Positions 32,909-45,419 of a DNA stretch of 64,000 nucleotides are shown in pieces. Both the position numbers and the translations under genes were made by a program. The DNA lies in contig NC_060886.1 of the NCBI RefSeq assembly GCF_014805685.1, positions 29,609,362 to 29,673,361 on the forward strand, in the 5' to 3' direction. Position 1 is the first letter of the stretch. Each line of letters opens with the position of its first letter. The DNA comes from Silurus meridionalis (taxonomy: Eukaryota; Chordata; Actinopteri; Siluriformes; Siluridae). The notes beneath the pieces were generated by a model that saw only the letters and a list, made by a program, of their open reading frames with translations, did not search any database and was not told the DNA's origin.

Positions 32909-33699
32909 AGGTAGGATCTTCCTCTGTTTTAGCCTGGAAATTAATCAGTCAGTCACATGCAAATAATTTCCTTTTCTTTGTTTTTGTGTTGAGGAACAAA
33001 GTCGTGAAAAAGGTTTAAAAAAAATAATAATAATACACCAAACGAAGTGAGGGTTGGGGAATATTCATTCACAAGTCATGCCTCACGAATCCCATTTCCG
33101 CCCTCTCTCTGATAACAGAAACGATACAAACATGTTCTTCTTCAATCCACCTTCATGAAAGTCATTTGTCATGGAATTTCGCACAGCGCCATTGAGAGCA
33201 AGGTCTTTTGTTTAATTCGAATGCTGGAAATCATTAGCTGTATTCACATGGTCTGGTGAGCAAAGCCAATCACCTTGCCACTGTTAATTTAGCTTCTCGT
33301 CGTTTAACATGGTCTTTGTCCGTTTTCGAGCTGACAGCCCGAGAGCGATACCAAGCCCTGGGAAAGAAAAAAAAAAATGAAGAGAATAAGAGGAGGATAA
33401 AAATGAACACATTTAGTGGCCTCTGGGTCAGTTAATATCAGGGTCCACTATTGAGTTGTTCCAGGGTATTGTGTTGGCGCCAAAAGAGCCTTACAATATG
33501 AACCTGCCATTCTGTAGGTCCTCGCTTTGTTTCACCTCTGAATGACTGTCATAAAATGAAGCAGTTCTTCCATTTTAGCATTCGCAGCACCTAGGTGAAT
33601 GTTCAGGAGGTGCGTTTGGTGCTTGGCCTCGTGTTAATGAAATATGCATTGCAGATTGTTGGAGGTTTAAAATAAAGAAATTTTCTCTTTATCTCTTCA
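32909..33699. other. Repeat-poor non-coding stretch
   Basis: No recognisable transposon. 33130-33660 is a candidate conserved non-coding segment by inference only. Confidence 0.4.
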
Positions 33700-33985
33700 C
33701 TGATTCGCATCGGCATGAAAGTGAACAATGTGAAGACGTTTTTTAAAAAAGTGCGCATCGGATCGGCGTGTATGGCGATGCATAGTTTTTAACATATTTG
33801 TGGTATAAAATGATTTATTTATATATAATTAATAGTAGATGCCCTATACTTTATTTATTTAAAAATTAACCAATTTTTTGTGACCAATATTCGATATGTA
33901 GATGGATTTCTTCTATCCATCGCATCGTTTCGTATCGTTGGGCTATGCATTGAGATGTGAATCGCATCGGCCTCAGATATGGAAT
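33700..33985. repeat. ATCG-rich repeat, possible MITE
   Basis: GATTCGCATCGGCATG at one end and TGTGAATCGCATCGGC at the other, with CATCGCATCGTTTCGTATCG inside. A similar ATCG-rich segment is at 47395-47515, and both have TTGTGACCAATATT nearby. Ends are not defined. Confidence 0.45.
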
Positions 33986-34039
33986 ATCTCAATATATTGT
34001 ACACAATTGTCTTGCAAATTGTATGATTGTTTTTCAGCA

Positions 34040-34355
34040 TCATAAGAGTCAATTTCCCCTTCACTTGAACCAGGAGAACCAAACCTGTTCCAGCATGACG
34101 TTGTACATGAAGCTAGCTCTATAGAGATATGCTTTCTATGGTTTGTAGTGGAAGTTCTTGAATCTCCTGCTACAGACCTCTGATCTCAACCCTATTGGGA
34201 TGAATTGCGACTGTTCCCCAGTCCTCTTCTACATCAGTACCTGTGGCTGAATGAGCACAAATCTCCACCAGCACATTCCAAAATCTCATGGAGGTTATTA
34301 TAAGAGCAAATGGGGACCACAAACTTTTTCTCTGTGGAGTGAATCGTAAATCGTT
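34040..34355 (+). mobile_element. Tc1-like TcA copy
   Basis: CTGTTCCAGCATGACGTTGT, TCTCAACCCTATTGGGATGA, ATGGAGGTTATTATAAGAGC and AAATGGGGACC are present; the left terminus is missing and the interior has deletions. Confidence 0.82.
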
Positions 34356-34964
34356 GCCAAACCATGCTTCTGTTTCATACACAATGAAACACTGTGCCAC
34401 GCCCCCCAAACAGTGTTTACTCAGTTTGCAATAAAAGCTTGCGAAAGATCTTAGGAAATGACCTTGTGTTTACAGCCTATTAAAACCCTCCTCTGCTCTG
34501 CTGTTCTGCTCGTCAAGAGGACCAGCTGGACAAATTTGCAAGCGGTAACTGCAATCCATTATATGCTTTTTTTTTGTTTTGTTTTTTTTCCAAAACTAAT
34601 CTCCAGCCCCTCCATTAAAGTCGGCGACATGAAACTACATAGCAGCCGTATTCACGTGCATTCCACAGTCACTGTACATTATAGAACAAGAAACACATTT
34701 TTTTCATATAATCAATGCTTTAAGGAATCCTAATGGGACGTATGAATTGTTTGTAAGCAAAATACGAGAAATATGAGCCAGCTTCTTGTATTTGTTTACT
34801 TATTTTAACCATACTTGTTTGCTATTGCATCACCATAACTCTGAGAATCGAACGGAAAAAGAATAGATTTCATCTCCTCCATTTTCCGAAGCCCTCAATA
34901 TGGATAGCTTTTTTAAAACATCCAGGCAAAATCCTGCCAGGAAAACAAAATCTACCTCATTTTT
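34356..34964. other. Unassigned stretch
   Basis: Nothing recognised besides T runs near 34568-34590. Confidence 0.4.
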
Positions 34965-35390
34965 TTGGACACCTGAGCATAAGATTGATATTTGCTTTTT
35001 GAACATCTCGTTCCATATTTAGTTTGCTGTTTTAATACCCACCACTTTTCTGAGAAGATGTTCATGATCAGTCAGCCAGTTAGTAAAGTCAGGTGCTGAT
35101 GTACGTAAGGTGAAAAGGTGAGGAGGCTTGAGGTGCTGTCAGCGTTCACATTCATCCCAAAGGTGCTCAATAGGGTTGGAGCTCTATAGCAGGAGATCTT
35201 CCACTCCAACCCATGTAAATATCTTAATGAACAAGATTTGTGCACAGGAGTATTGTCATGCTGGAACAGGTTTGGGTCTCCTAGTTCAAGTGAAGGAAAA
35301 ATTTCAAGCTAAAACAATTGCGTGCCATCAGATTTGTCGTAAAAGTCTAAAAAAGACCCACATATGTTTGGCAAGGCAACACACTATTGT
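34965..35390 (-). mobile_element. Tc1-like TcA copy, nearly complete
   Basis: Starts near TTTGGACACCTGAGCATAAG and includes TCTGAGAAGATGTTCATGAT, GTCAGCGTTCACATTCATCC (WDE region in reverse), TATAGCAGGAGATCTTCCAC, CATGCTGGAACAGGTTTGGG (QHDN region in reverse) and CACATATGTTTGGCAAGG. Transposase frames are broken. Confidence 0.87.
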
Positions 35391-36590
35391 AAAAAAAATA
35401 AACATTTTAAATCATTCCTTTGCTTGTAACCCCCAGATGTCAGCCAAAACATTATTCTATGCCATAAACAATAGTATATTGTTTTGTCTTGTTTGGTCTG
35501 TGCTGTTTTTTGGTCACCACTGTGTCTGGCTGCAGTTGATTGGATAACTGGCAGCTTATTTTGGCTCGACAGCCACCATTGGCTGATGAAAGCAGGAGGA
35601 ACTTGGCAGTGCGCTTTATCACACCACCTAGATCCAACATGGTCTTATGATTTAAAAATGTATAACTCTGCATACGAGCCAAATCGTATATATAGTTGAT
35701 GTGGAGGATTTGAAGTTTGATCAGGGGACAAGGTTAATCTATTAAAAATACTTGTAGAATACTTGTTGTAGAATTCCACGTTATCATAGCGACCGATCAA
35801 AACAAGCTTTCACTTGATTGTACACCAGATCCTGGCGAGCTGTCCGTCACAAAGGTTTCATCCGTGAATCAGGCTGGGGTTGTTTTCCTGGCTGAGGTTT
35901 GGGGTATACACTGTTGCCATGTTCACACAGTTCCAGTTTGGTATGGAGAACCTGATGGTCCGATGTTATTTAACGCACCACCTCGCAATTGTGGCATCGG
36001 CATAAACAAATTCCGAACTCCAAAGACAACATTGAACAAAAATGGAATAATATCAGAATATTTGAAACCGATTTGTTTGGTTTGAAATCATTCTGCGGCC
36101 TCGTTTCTTCCTGGCTATTCAAGGCTGGTTAAAAGAATTGATTCAGATGGATGTAAAACATGAAAGAATATGCCTGTGTTAATGCTTATCATTGTTTAAT
36201 TTGCAGATACTCCATTCAAGCATGAATGTCCTCCATAGGATCAGATGTTAGTGGGTCTACAGATGTTGGATTCCTTCTGAAAAAGAACCTGTAAGTGAAT
36301 ATTCTGTAATATAAGGTTATTGTTTCCCTGTTCAGACCCCACAGAGTCCAGGACTATGCCAGTAATAATCAGCCATTATCCTTATTCAGTTCTATCTACA
36401 GTCTTGGCCTGGAACATTCCTCTAGACCGTAGACTAACCCTACAGTACTTAATCACGTATCACAAGATGGTGACGCTTTGAGAAAAGAAGGAAAAAATGC
36501 ATCCTGGATAGAACACCAAGCCTCCTCATGCATCCCACAGGCAATTTGACATCTAGAAAGGTTTCCCAATCTAGAGAACATTACCTTCTA
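35391..36590. other. Unassigned non-coding stretch
   Basis: ORFs on both strands near 35450-35700 overlap each other without domains. No repeats recognised. Confidence 0.4.
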
Positions 36591-36693
36591 CACTATATGG
36601 ACAAATGTATTGAGGTAACTCCAGCCATATGATGTTCATAGCACAGTTGGTAGAATTGTATGTTCAGGTGTCCCCAAACTTTTGTCTATATAG
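36591..36693. mobile_element. Minimal TcA copy (103 bp)
   Basis: CACTATATGGACAAATGTAT follows TA, and GGTGTCCCCAAACTTTTGTC with TATATAG closes it. Almost everything between the terminal regions is deleted. Confidence 0.85.
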
Positions 36694-36728
36694 CTTGTAT
36701 CTGTCAAGTAGCAAGGTCAAATCTTCTC

Positions 36729-37634
<906 letters not shown>

Positions 37635-37745
37635 TATGGCATTTAGAAGACAATTGGGCAAGATCTTTTCTATCTCCAGGTTTGTTGTAACAGGTTGAGG
37701 AAGAACAATTCGTGTGTCCCAAAACATTTTCCATGTACGTTATGC
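37635..37745 (-). mobile_element. Tc1-like TcA end fragment
   Basis: GTAACAGGTTGAGGAAGAAC and GTGTCCCAAAACATTTTCCA resemble the reverse-strand left end of TcA, strongly diverged. Confidence 0.55.
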
Positions 37746-38534
37746 TGGTTGAAACTTCAGCTTCAAAACAATGCTTACACTTTTGTACTCGTTAGTGCAG
37801 GTTCCCAATAAACGTACACCGGTACTAGTTAAAACGTCTCCTGGAATGCTTCATGAATGAATGAAGGGGTAGATCTTCCTCTAAATTAAGTCTAGAATAG
37901 AAAATCTTGCTTGATATAACAGGGATCACGTTGAACTTTTAGTATAATGTTATTACAGGCTTCTGTTCATGGCATATGCATGTGTGTTTGCAAGGCAATG
38001 ACTCGGAGCAGGCTGTCTGTTCCATCGGAATCGCAAGACAACAAAGAACCTGACAGAAATCAAGTATTCTGCGCCTTTACTGCTTCCCTAGGAGACCCGA
38101 TAGCTGGCGGAAGTGCTGCAGGCAGATTTCCAAGCATTAATAAAGATGTGTACAGTTCCTGCTGTAGTGTGAGGATGGGAGGACGGGGATGGGGGATGGG
38201 GGAGAGGGGGATTTGGAGAAAACACCCGCACACACAAATAACTACAAGGATTTCGAAAGCTAACCTCAGAAGATGAGCTTAAGGGGTTTTTTTTTGTAGG
38301 TCATGTGGGTTTGCAAAGCAAGTCAAGAGCTAGCTAGCTGGCAAGTACTTCAATAACGATGGAAATGCACGTTTGCTGACTTTGCTAGCGCACTAATATA
38401 TGACCGCGTATGGAGACGGGAGCTTTCACTTTTCCCTGCTTGTCAAAACGAACAAAAGAATAGTTTCAGGAAAGTAGAATGTTTATCGATTCATTTTGGT
38501 TTTAGTGTGCACTAAATAGCCTGTGTTAGGTAAA
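37746..38534. other. Unassigned stretch with a G-quadruplex-type run
   Basis: 38177-38210 holds five G runs (3 to 5 long) in 34 bp. The 109-codon ORF 37947-38276 crosses it but has no domain. Confidence 0.5.
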
Positions 38535-38702
38535 TTTAGGTTTTGGTGTAGGTGTGCTGAGGAGGCCTGGGGTGCAATCAGCGTTCAGTTTATCCCAAAG
38601 ATGTTCAACAGGGTTGAGGTCAAAGCTCTATAGCTCTATATACATCCTAATGTTTTGAACAGTTCAAAAAAGAACCACTTTGCTCGAAAAGTCAGGTGTC
38701 TC
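38535..38702 (-). mobile_element. Tc1-like TcA fragment
   Basis: GGTGCAATCAGCGTTCAGTT, ATGTTCAACAGGGTTGAGGT and AAAAGTCAGGTGTCTCATTT, with the middle deleted. Confidence 0.78.
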
Positions 38703-39022
38703 ATTTAACATTTAGTCCCCATTTGCCCCATAAGCTCCACAAAAGATGTCCCACTAAATTTTGGAGTGTGCTTGTGGATTTGTATTCATGTAAGGAGCCC
38801 TGGGGTTAAAATCAGCATTCCAGTTCATTTTAAAGATATTCATTAGGGTTGAGGTCAAAACTCTATAGCAGGAGATCATCCATTCTAACTCATGTAAAGC
38901 TTTACATGTTCATGGAGCTGGCTTTGTGTGGCTTTCCAAAGACGTCCAATACAGTTGTGGTAATAGTTTGGGGAAGTATCACATATGGCTGGAAAAGTCC
39001 TCATATTTGTCCAAGCAGTGTA
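38703..39022 (-). mobile_element. Tc1-like TcA copy, head-to-tail with previous
   Basis: CATTTAGTCCCCATTTGCCC, ATTTTGGAGTGTGCTTGTGG, TATAGCAGGAGATCATCCAT, AGACGTCCAATACAGTTGTG and CACATATGGCTGGAAAAGTC form a second reverse-strand copy in the same orientation. Confidence 0.82.
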
Positions 39023-39744
39023 TATATTTTAGATTTGAACAGTTTTTTTGTCGCTTCATGACACCATTGTCCATCAATAATGTCTGTCATTCAACAAACC
39101 AGAAGAGGAGATCTCCTGAAAGTAAATTCATAACCACTCACATCAGTCAAACAGTCTAAAAAGTTATGCACAGTTTGCAAGGGGGGAAAAAGTTTGAGAA
39201 AATTGACTTTTCTTACTCATAATTCAGAGCATAGTAGCGTCTGGTGGGTTTTAAATAGAGAACGAGAACTACCTGTCAGCAGACAAGGCCAGCAGAACTC
39301 GGGCTGTTTCACAGCAACTTCACTGTTCCAAGGGGAGCTGAAAGGACCTGCTTTTGTTCTCCGACTTTTGAATTAAATCAATCTCAGTTGTTTATCTCTC
39401 TCTAGCATTAGCAGCGTCTGCCAGGTCATGATTAAAAAAACAAAAAAAAACAGCTAAGCCTCAAGATAAGAGAGCTACATTTCACTGGAGAGATTATGAC
39501 TCTTCACTCTGTTTCACTCTCTCGCAGAGGTCTTCCAATCATCATGCATCTGGGAAAGGCACAAACACATTTTTACACACAGAAACTTATCCATGATACA
39601 TTCATTTATTTCTAGCGACGTATACATAAAACCCACCTTCGTATCCAGCGCCTTCACGTGGTCAGGAAGGCGGGTTTATTGATTGTATTATCACTACTGA
39701 GTAGTGAATAATCTAGGCTTCGGAAATCCGATGTTCCCGATGAT
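39023..39744. other. Unassigned non-coding stretch
   Basis: Nothing recognised. Confidence 0.4.
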
Positions 39745-40545
39745 CAATCAATGATTGCTATTTATTGCATTGGCCAATCAGTGATCAATCTAGTTCTCAT
39801 TGAAACCAATAGCTGATCTCCTTCTTTTACATTCACCAATCACTGATCATTTTTCGCACTGAACGGCCCATGACTGGTCACCTTGTCGTCCTAACGGCAA
39901 TTCACCGATTGTCTTTTTGTCCCACTGACCAATTAGTGATCACCTTCTTTCACAATGACTTATCACTACACCTCAATCAATCAATGATCTCCGTTTACCA
40001 TAATGACCAATCCGATTGCCTTTATGTCCTAATGGCCAATCACTGATCACCTTTTTCCCCATTGGCCAATCACTGATCCTCTTTGTTCACAATGACCAAA
40101 GATTATCCCAAGAATGAATCACTGAACTCAGTTTTTCCCTCAATCACGAATCACCTTCTTGTACAATGTCTAATCAATGATCACATTTTCCACTGACCAA
40201 TCACTGATTACTCTTTTTCACCATGACCAATCAATGTTCTCCTTTTTCCACAATCACCAATCACTAATAGGCTTTATGTCCTAATGGCCATTTACTGATC
40301 ACATTTTCCCACTGACCAATCACTGATCATTTTTTATCCCGAAGATGAATCACTGAACTCAATTTTACCCTCTGGCCAATCACTAATCACCTTCTTTTAC
40401 AACGTCCAATCACTGATTGCATGTTTGTCCTAATGACCAGTAACTGATTATATTTTATTCCAATTAAGAATCACTGAACTCATTTGTTCCCAGTAACTGA
40501 ACAGTTTTTCCCCAGAAACCATTAATCACTGATCATAACGTTCTA
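39745..40545. repeat. ~30-bp minisatellite, about 26 degenerate units
   Basis: The unit approximates CCAATCACTGATCACCTTTT plus TCCCACAATGA. Clear units start at CCAATCACTGATC near 39828, 40040, 40070, 40197, 40315 and 40408. Variant units (GTCCTAATGGCCA; ATCACTGAACTCA) recur in a fixed order, giving a higher-order period near 230-255 bp. The repeat carries many CCAAT and some ATTGGCCAAT motifs. Confidence 0.88.
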
Positions 40546-41414
40546 AAGCTGTCCTTCTATCTTTCTAGTCACTTTCTTTGCTTTTCCCACTACTACTCTG
40601 CACCATTGCTTTATTTATCTCAAATATTAAAAAATAATAATTTGTTTATTCATAAATATAGTAGTTTGATTCTAGTAATCATGTAAACAGTTTTGTCTCC
40701 TATGATTGAATTTTCTTTTGTTTCTAAAATAAAACCAACATTATTATTTTCTGTTCTAATGTCTACAAAAACCTCTTTCATGCAACTTATTTTGAGATGC
40801 AAATGCTGAAGACGCTGCGTGACCAATTAACATGCAAATTAGCCGAACGACGTCATCTCAGATTCCGATCGACTTTTTGAGCACGCGTTTCTGGATGTTC
40901 CTCTGAAAAGCCGGCGCCGTTGTTTGATTATATTTTTTTAGATCACACTCTGGCAGAGACGGCGTCAGGATCTATGGCCATTGAAATCATTTGTCACAGC
41001 ACAATACGACAGGCTGTTATCACGGCTTTCAGAATCTGTATGCAATTCACAATTCTCTGCGTTTTCTTTTTTTCCCCTGCTAAGCTCGCTCTCTTTCTCT
41101 TTCTCAAATGTTCTGAATTTATCAAAATTGTCAATCGGGTTGTTTAAGTGTCTGGGTTTTATTCTCTGAGCTGTTCAAGCTGTGCAGTAGTGTGTTTATT
41201 TCATAATATCCCCAATGGCTCATATCTTGCAGATTCTTTTGATGATGATGATGATGATGGTGGAGGGTATTCAAATCCAGCAAGCATTTAATTGAGACAA
41301 AGTAATTAAAATTCTGTCTGGTAGATAGTAAAGTAGTCAGGAAAGATATGGTGGTGATTCAGTGAGTAATCTGCAGGGGACTAAAACAAAACAAATCTGT
41401 TAAGAAATTAACAA
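40546..41414. other. Unassigned non-coding stretch
   Basis: 40800-41050 is repeat-poor and moderately GC-rich; a (GAT)n tract is at 41240-41260. No gene recognised. Confidence 0.4.
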
Positions 41415-41415
41415 T

Positions 41416-41489
<74 letters not shown>
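41415..41489. repeat. (GAAA)n microsatellite
   Basis: About 18 perfect GAAA units directly abut a SINE. Confidence 0.95.
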
Positions 41490-41585
41490 TTGCTATTAAG
41501 AGCCTTGCTCAAGGTCCCAAGAGTGGCCCCTTGGTGATCAGTGGGGCTTAAACCCCCAACCTTCTGATCAGTAATCCAGAGCGCA
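41490..41585 (-). mobile_element. tRNA-derived SINE, head and body
   Basis: TTAAGAGCCTTGCTCAAGGT, GGGGCTTAAACCCCCAACCT and TCTGATCAG. The tail side is replaced by the (GAAA)n tract. Confidence 0.75.
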
Positions 41586-41657
41586 TGATATGTTGCTATA
41601 TGATGATGGTGGTGAGGGTAAAAATTTACTAAAACAGAAGAGAAAGAATCCTTATAC

Positions 41658-41704
41658 CGATCTATCGATCTATCGATCTATCTATCTATCTATCTATCTA
41701 TCTA
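41658..41704. repeat. (CGAT/CTAT)n microsatellite
   Basis: Three CGATCTAT units followed by CTAT units, ending at the TcA terminus. Confidence 0.9.
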
Positions 41705-42172
41705 CACTATATTTCCAAAACCTTTGGGACACTCAATTGTACAGGACGTCTTTAGATGGCCCTATAATAAAATTTTGCATTCACTTGAACTTGGAAACCC
41801 GAACCTGTTCCAGCATGGCGATACCCCTGTGCACATAGTGAGTTACTTGAAGATCTGGTTTACATGCTTTGGAGAGGAAGATCTTGCTGCTATAGAGCTC
41901 TGATCTCATCCCTACTGAACACCTTTGGGATGAATGTAAACGCTGACTGCACCCCAGGTCTCCTCACCTCACCTACATCAGTACCTGCCTTTCATAATAT
42001 TCTTGTGGCTGATGAACACAAATATCTATAACACACATTTCAAAATCTAGTGGAACATCTTCCCGGAAGAGTGGAGGGAATTAGAAGAGTAAATTGGGAC
42101 TAAATGTGGAATGGAATGCTCAAAAATCACATACCGTAGGTAGATCAGATGACCCAATACTTTTGGAAATAT
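41705..42172 (+). mobile_element. Tc1-like TcA copy, TTTCC-ended subfamily
   Basis: Left CACTATATTTCCAAAACCTT follows TA and right CCAATACTTTTGGAAATATA mirrors it, so both inverted ends are intact. It keeps CTGTTCCAGCATGGCGATAC, CACCTTTGGGATGAATGTAA and GGAACATCTTCCCGGAAGAG. It shares subfamily-specific blocks with 21470-21913. Confidence 0.88.
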
Positions 42173-42224
42173 AATGCATATGATAAATGTTCCCAAATGA
42201 TGGCAATATACATACATATATATT

Positions 42225-42325
42225 TTTGTGATGAATTGGAGCACTGACTACACCACAGGCCTCCTCACCTTCATCTATATCTCACTTTACTAACACCATT
42301 GTGGTTGAATCATTGCAAGAGTTAT
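42225..42325 (+). mobile_element. Tc1-like TcA fragment
   Basis: GTGATGAATTGGAGCACTGA, CACCACAGGCCTCCTCACCT and CACCATTGTGGTTGAAT match the TcA C-terminal coding portion. Confidence 0.7.
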
Positions 42326-42705
42326 CAGATGTCCACTGAGAGACACTTGAGTGCAAAACCGTTCATGGTAATTGTAGTCCTAAGCCGTTGGAGCAAAACT
42401 GTTCCTATTGATTACAATCCAAATCTGTCTTCATGGTGAAACCAACCACAGTAATCTCAAGTCTCTTTAGCTTGCCCATGTTGGAGGTCATCCTCAGCAG
42501 TGGTTTGATGATGATATTATATAAATGTATATTAATGTATAAAATTGTAAATCTAGACACGGGGAATGTTGTTCCGTAAATGTGGGACTTTGTAAGAAAA
42601 TCCCTTGCTGACATCTTTACTATTCAACGTATCATTAAATAGAAATGTTTTCTTTTCCTGTTTAATGGAGAAAGTTAATTGTTACTTAAAACACAAGAGA
42701 ATTAT
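42326..42705. other. Unassigned stretch
   Basis: Nothing recognised. Confidence 0.4.
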
Positions 42706-43122
<417 letters not shown>

Positions 43123-43756
43123 AATATTAAAAAACCATGAATAATTAATCCATTCTATACAGGGAGAAGGCTGAAATAACAAACACTGGTAACCTGTAAG
43201 TGTGTGTGCGTGTGTGTGTGTGTAAGTGACAGGTTTTGCTTTTACAGAATCATAGCCTTATCAAAAGACACGAGTTAATGATATACGGCTGCCTTGGCAT
43301 TAGTTTTCTGTCTTTATTCCATGTCAGAGTGGTATTTTATTATAAACTCTGAGCCATTTGGTACAAATTAATTACAAGCACATGGGAAAAAATCTTTTTA
43401 AATGGAGTTTTAGTCACTTCAAAATGAGCTCTTTGAATAGAACAGCTCAATTGACAGAACCCGACTGATAATGCCTGACTGAGTGATCGAAAGCTGCTGA
43501 AATCCACGGCTAAGGCAAAAAAAATCAAATAAAATAACAGCCTTTTTGGGGAAAAAGTTGCTAACTCCTAAAGCTGCCTTTTTCAAACAGTGTATGCAAG
43601 TTGGACAAATTTGGATTAATTTCCTTTTGTTCAGTTTGTTTGCTTCATTCTTTCCATTTTCAAAAGTCTAGCCAATCTGTCGTCCGTGCTAAGCGTGGTG
43701 TTGGGAAACAAAAAAATTAAACACGAAAAGTAAATGAAGGCCTTGCTAAAACACTC
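43123..43756. other. Unassigned stretch with (GT)n
   Basis: A GT-rich tract is at 43199-43223. No gene recognised. Confidence 0.45.
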
Positions 43757-43869
43757 ACAGCACCTGGTTTCCAAGGTGTTCTACTTTTTAAGTACTAACC
43801 ACGTCTGATTTTGCTCAGCTTCTGAGATCAGACAAGATCGGGCGCTCTCAGAGAGCTAGGTCGCTAGCT
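43757..43869 (-). pseudogene. 5S rRNA pseudogene
   Basis: The reverse strand matches vertebrate 5S rRNA over nearly its full ~120 nt: GCCCGATCTTGTCTGATCTC, then AGAAGCTGAGC (internal promoter C-box region), GTGGTTAGTACTT, and a 3' end ACCAGGTGCTGT followed by GAGTGTTTT. The middle after TTAGTACTT is diverged, where normal 5S has TGGATGGGAGACCGCC. The 5' GC-rich start is also altered. It lacks an attached SINE body that I can recognise, so I call it a pseudogene rather than a 5S-derived SINE3. Confidence 0.85.
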
Positions 43870-44923
43870 AGCTAATACTTACCTACCTATGTATCTATAT
43901 TTGTTGCCAATAAAGCAAATGAAGACCAAGCTAAAAGCAATCTAAAAAATCTTGCAGCAAAAAAGATCTGTTTATAATCTTGAATTAAAGCTACACACTG
44001 ACCCGAGCCTCGCTACAGACCTCCTCTAGGATTCGGGAACTAAATTCAGTAAAAAAAAATAAATTCCAACAGTAACATTGTGTTTACCCATAAAAACAAT
44101 ACAATTACTGTAAAAAATGCATTCTGAGCAATATTTCAATATTGCATTCTGGGAAATCTGTTCAAATTAATAATAAATAATAATGTTTGGAGACAAATTA
44201 TGAAATAGTTCATATAAGGGCCGGTCTGATGTCAGCTAAAAGCATAGCTGAAGCATAAAAAAAAGGCCTTATAACCCGTGGGGTGTTTAAACATTTTTTA
44301 AAAAGTCTCAGGAAAGACAAGTAAAAGTTACGTTGTATAAACTCGATTATTTTTTTTGTAGTTTTGTTCAATCTATCTACATGTGCATCTTGAGTTGAGT
44401 CATAAATGCACCCTGGATACATTTAGAACAGATTAAATCCCGAGTGTTCGAACCCTTTAAAAGGGCAGAGCTGCTGATCTGAAAGCTTACTTTCGTTTGC
44501 TCTTTATAATTATTATAAAGCAATTCGTAGGGTGAAGATGTTGAGTTGAATTCCAGACTGAATAGTAAACACATTATCGTCATTGTCGTGACCTGTGTTT
44601 ATGGCACTAAATAAAAACCCTCCAGTTTAAAAATACACTTCTTTTCCGTCCATAACGGGAACGAGAAGTCGTTTTGATTGGTGCTCGTGGAAGCATGTGG
44701 CTTTACAGCAGGGTTTTATGGGTAATTTGGTGAACTATTCAGTATAAATGGGGGTATAAATTTGTTTGTTAATAATTCATACGAAAAACACTACATCATG
44801 CCTGTGTCCCAAACACTGCACTATATTGTGAATATGGAATGAATTTGATAATACACTGTTTAGACACAAGTAATAGGAAGCCTTACTTTTACAGCCAGAT
44901 GTGCTTCTTCCCAAAATTATAAC
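43870..44923. other. Unassigned non-coding stretch
   Basis: AT-rich; nothing recognised. Confidence 0.4.

Positions 44924-44999
<76 letters not shown>
44924..44999. repeat. (GATA)n microsatellite
   Basis: About 19 perfect GATA units. Confidence 0.95.
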
Positions 45000-45044
45000 A
45001 TACAGCCCTATGTAAATGGAATGGCTGGAAAAAAGCTTGTTTGG

Positions 45045-45300
45045 AAGAAACTTTGAAAGGAAGGAAATATTTTGGGAGGGAGGAAGTTTGGAGGGAAGGA
45101 ATGGACCAACTTTGGGAGGAAGGAAGATTGGAAAGAAGGAAGTATGGAAGGAATGACGTTTGAAAGGAAGGAAGGAAGTTTGGAAGGATGAAAGTGGGAT
45201 ATAGAAGGAAGTAACGGGGGTTTGAAAGGAAGGACATTTGGAAGGAAGTAAGGACGTTTGGAAGGAAGGTAGAAAGAAAAAATAGCAAGGAAGTTTGGAA
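45045..45300. repeat. GGAA-rich degenerate minisatellite
   Basis: Units like GGAAGGAAGTTT recur about 15 times with variable GGAA count and TTTGGAAGGAAG-type joins. The minus-strand ORFs of 154 and 175 codons are translations of this and the GATA array. Confidence 0.85.
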
Positions 45301-45419
45301 AAGGGTAGTTTGTACATTAATTGATGAATTAATCTCCAACCTTGTTTGGCTTGGCTTGGAGTACTCAGCAGGTGAAAGATCCAGCAAAAATATCTGATCT
45401 TGCCCTTCCCATACACAGC

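Noticed and set aside
35128..35547. 139-codon plus-strand ORF
   Set aside because: Antisense to a reverse-strand TcA copy, then unrelated sequence.
37947..38276. 109-codon ORF
   Set aside because: No recognisable domain, crosses a G-rich tract; no other coding evidence.
39745..40545. Repeat array considered as CRISPR-like
   Set aside because: Units are contiguous and degenerate, with no unique spacers; it is a minisatellite.
43757..43869. Functional 5S rRNA gene
   Set aside because: The segment after TTAGTACTT and the 5' start are too diverged, and it is a single isolated copy.
44889..45416. 175- and 154-codon minus-strand ORFs with FLPSFQTS repeats
   Set aside because: Translations of the GGAA-rich and GATA repeats.
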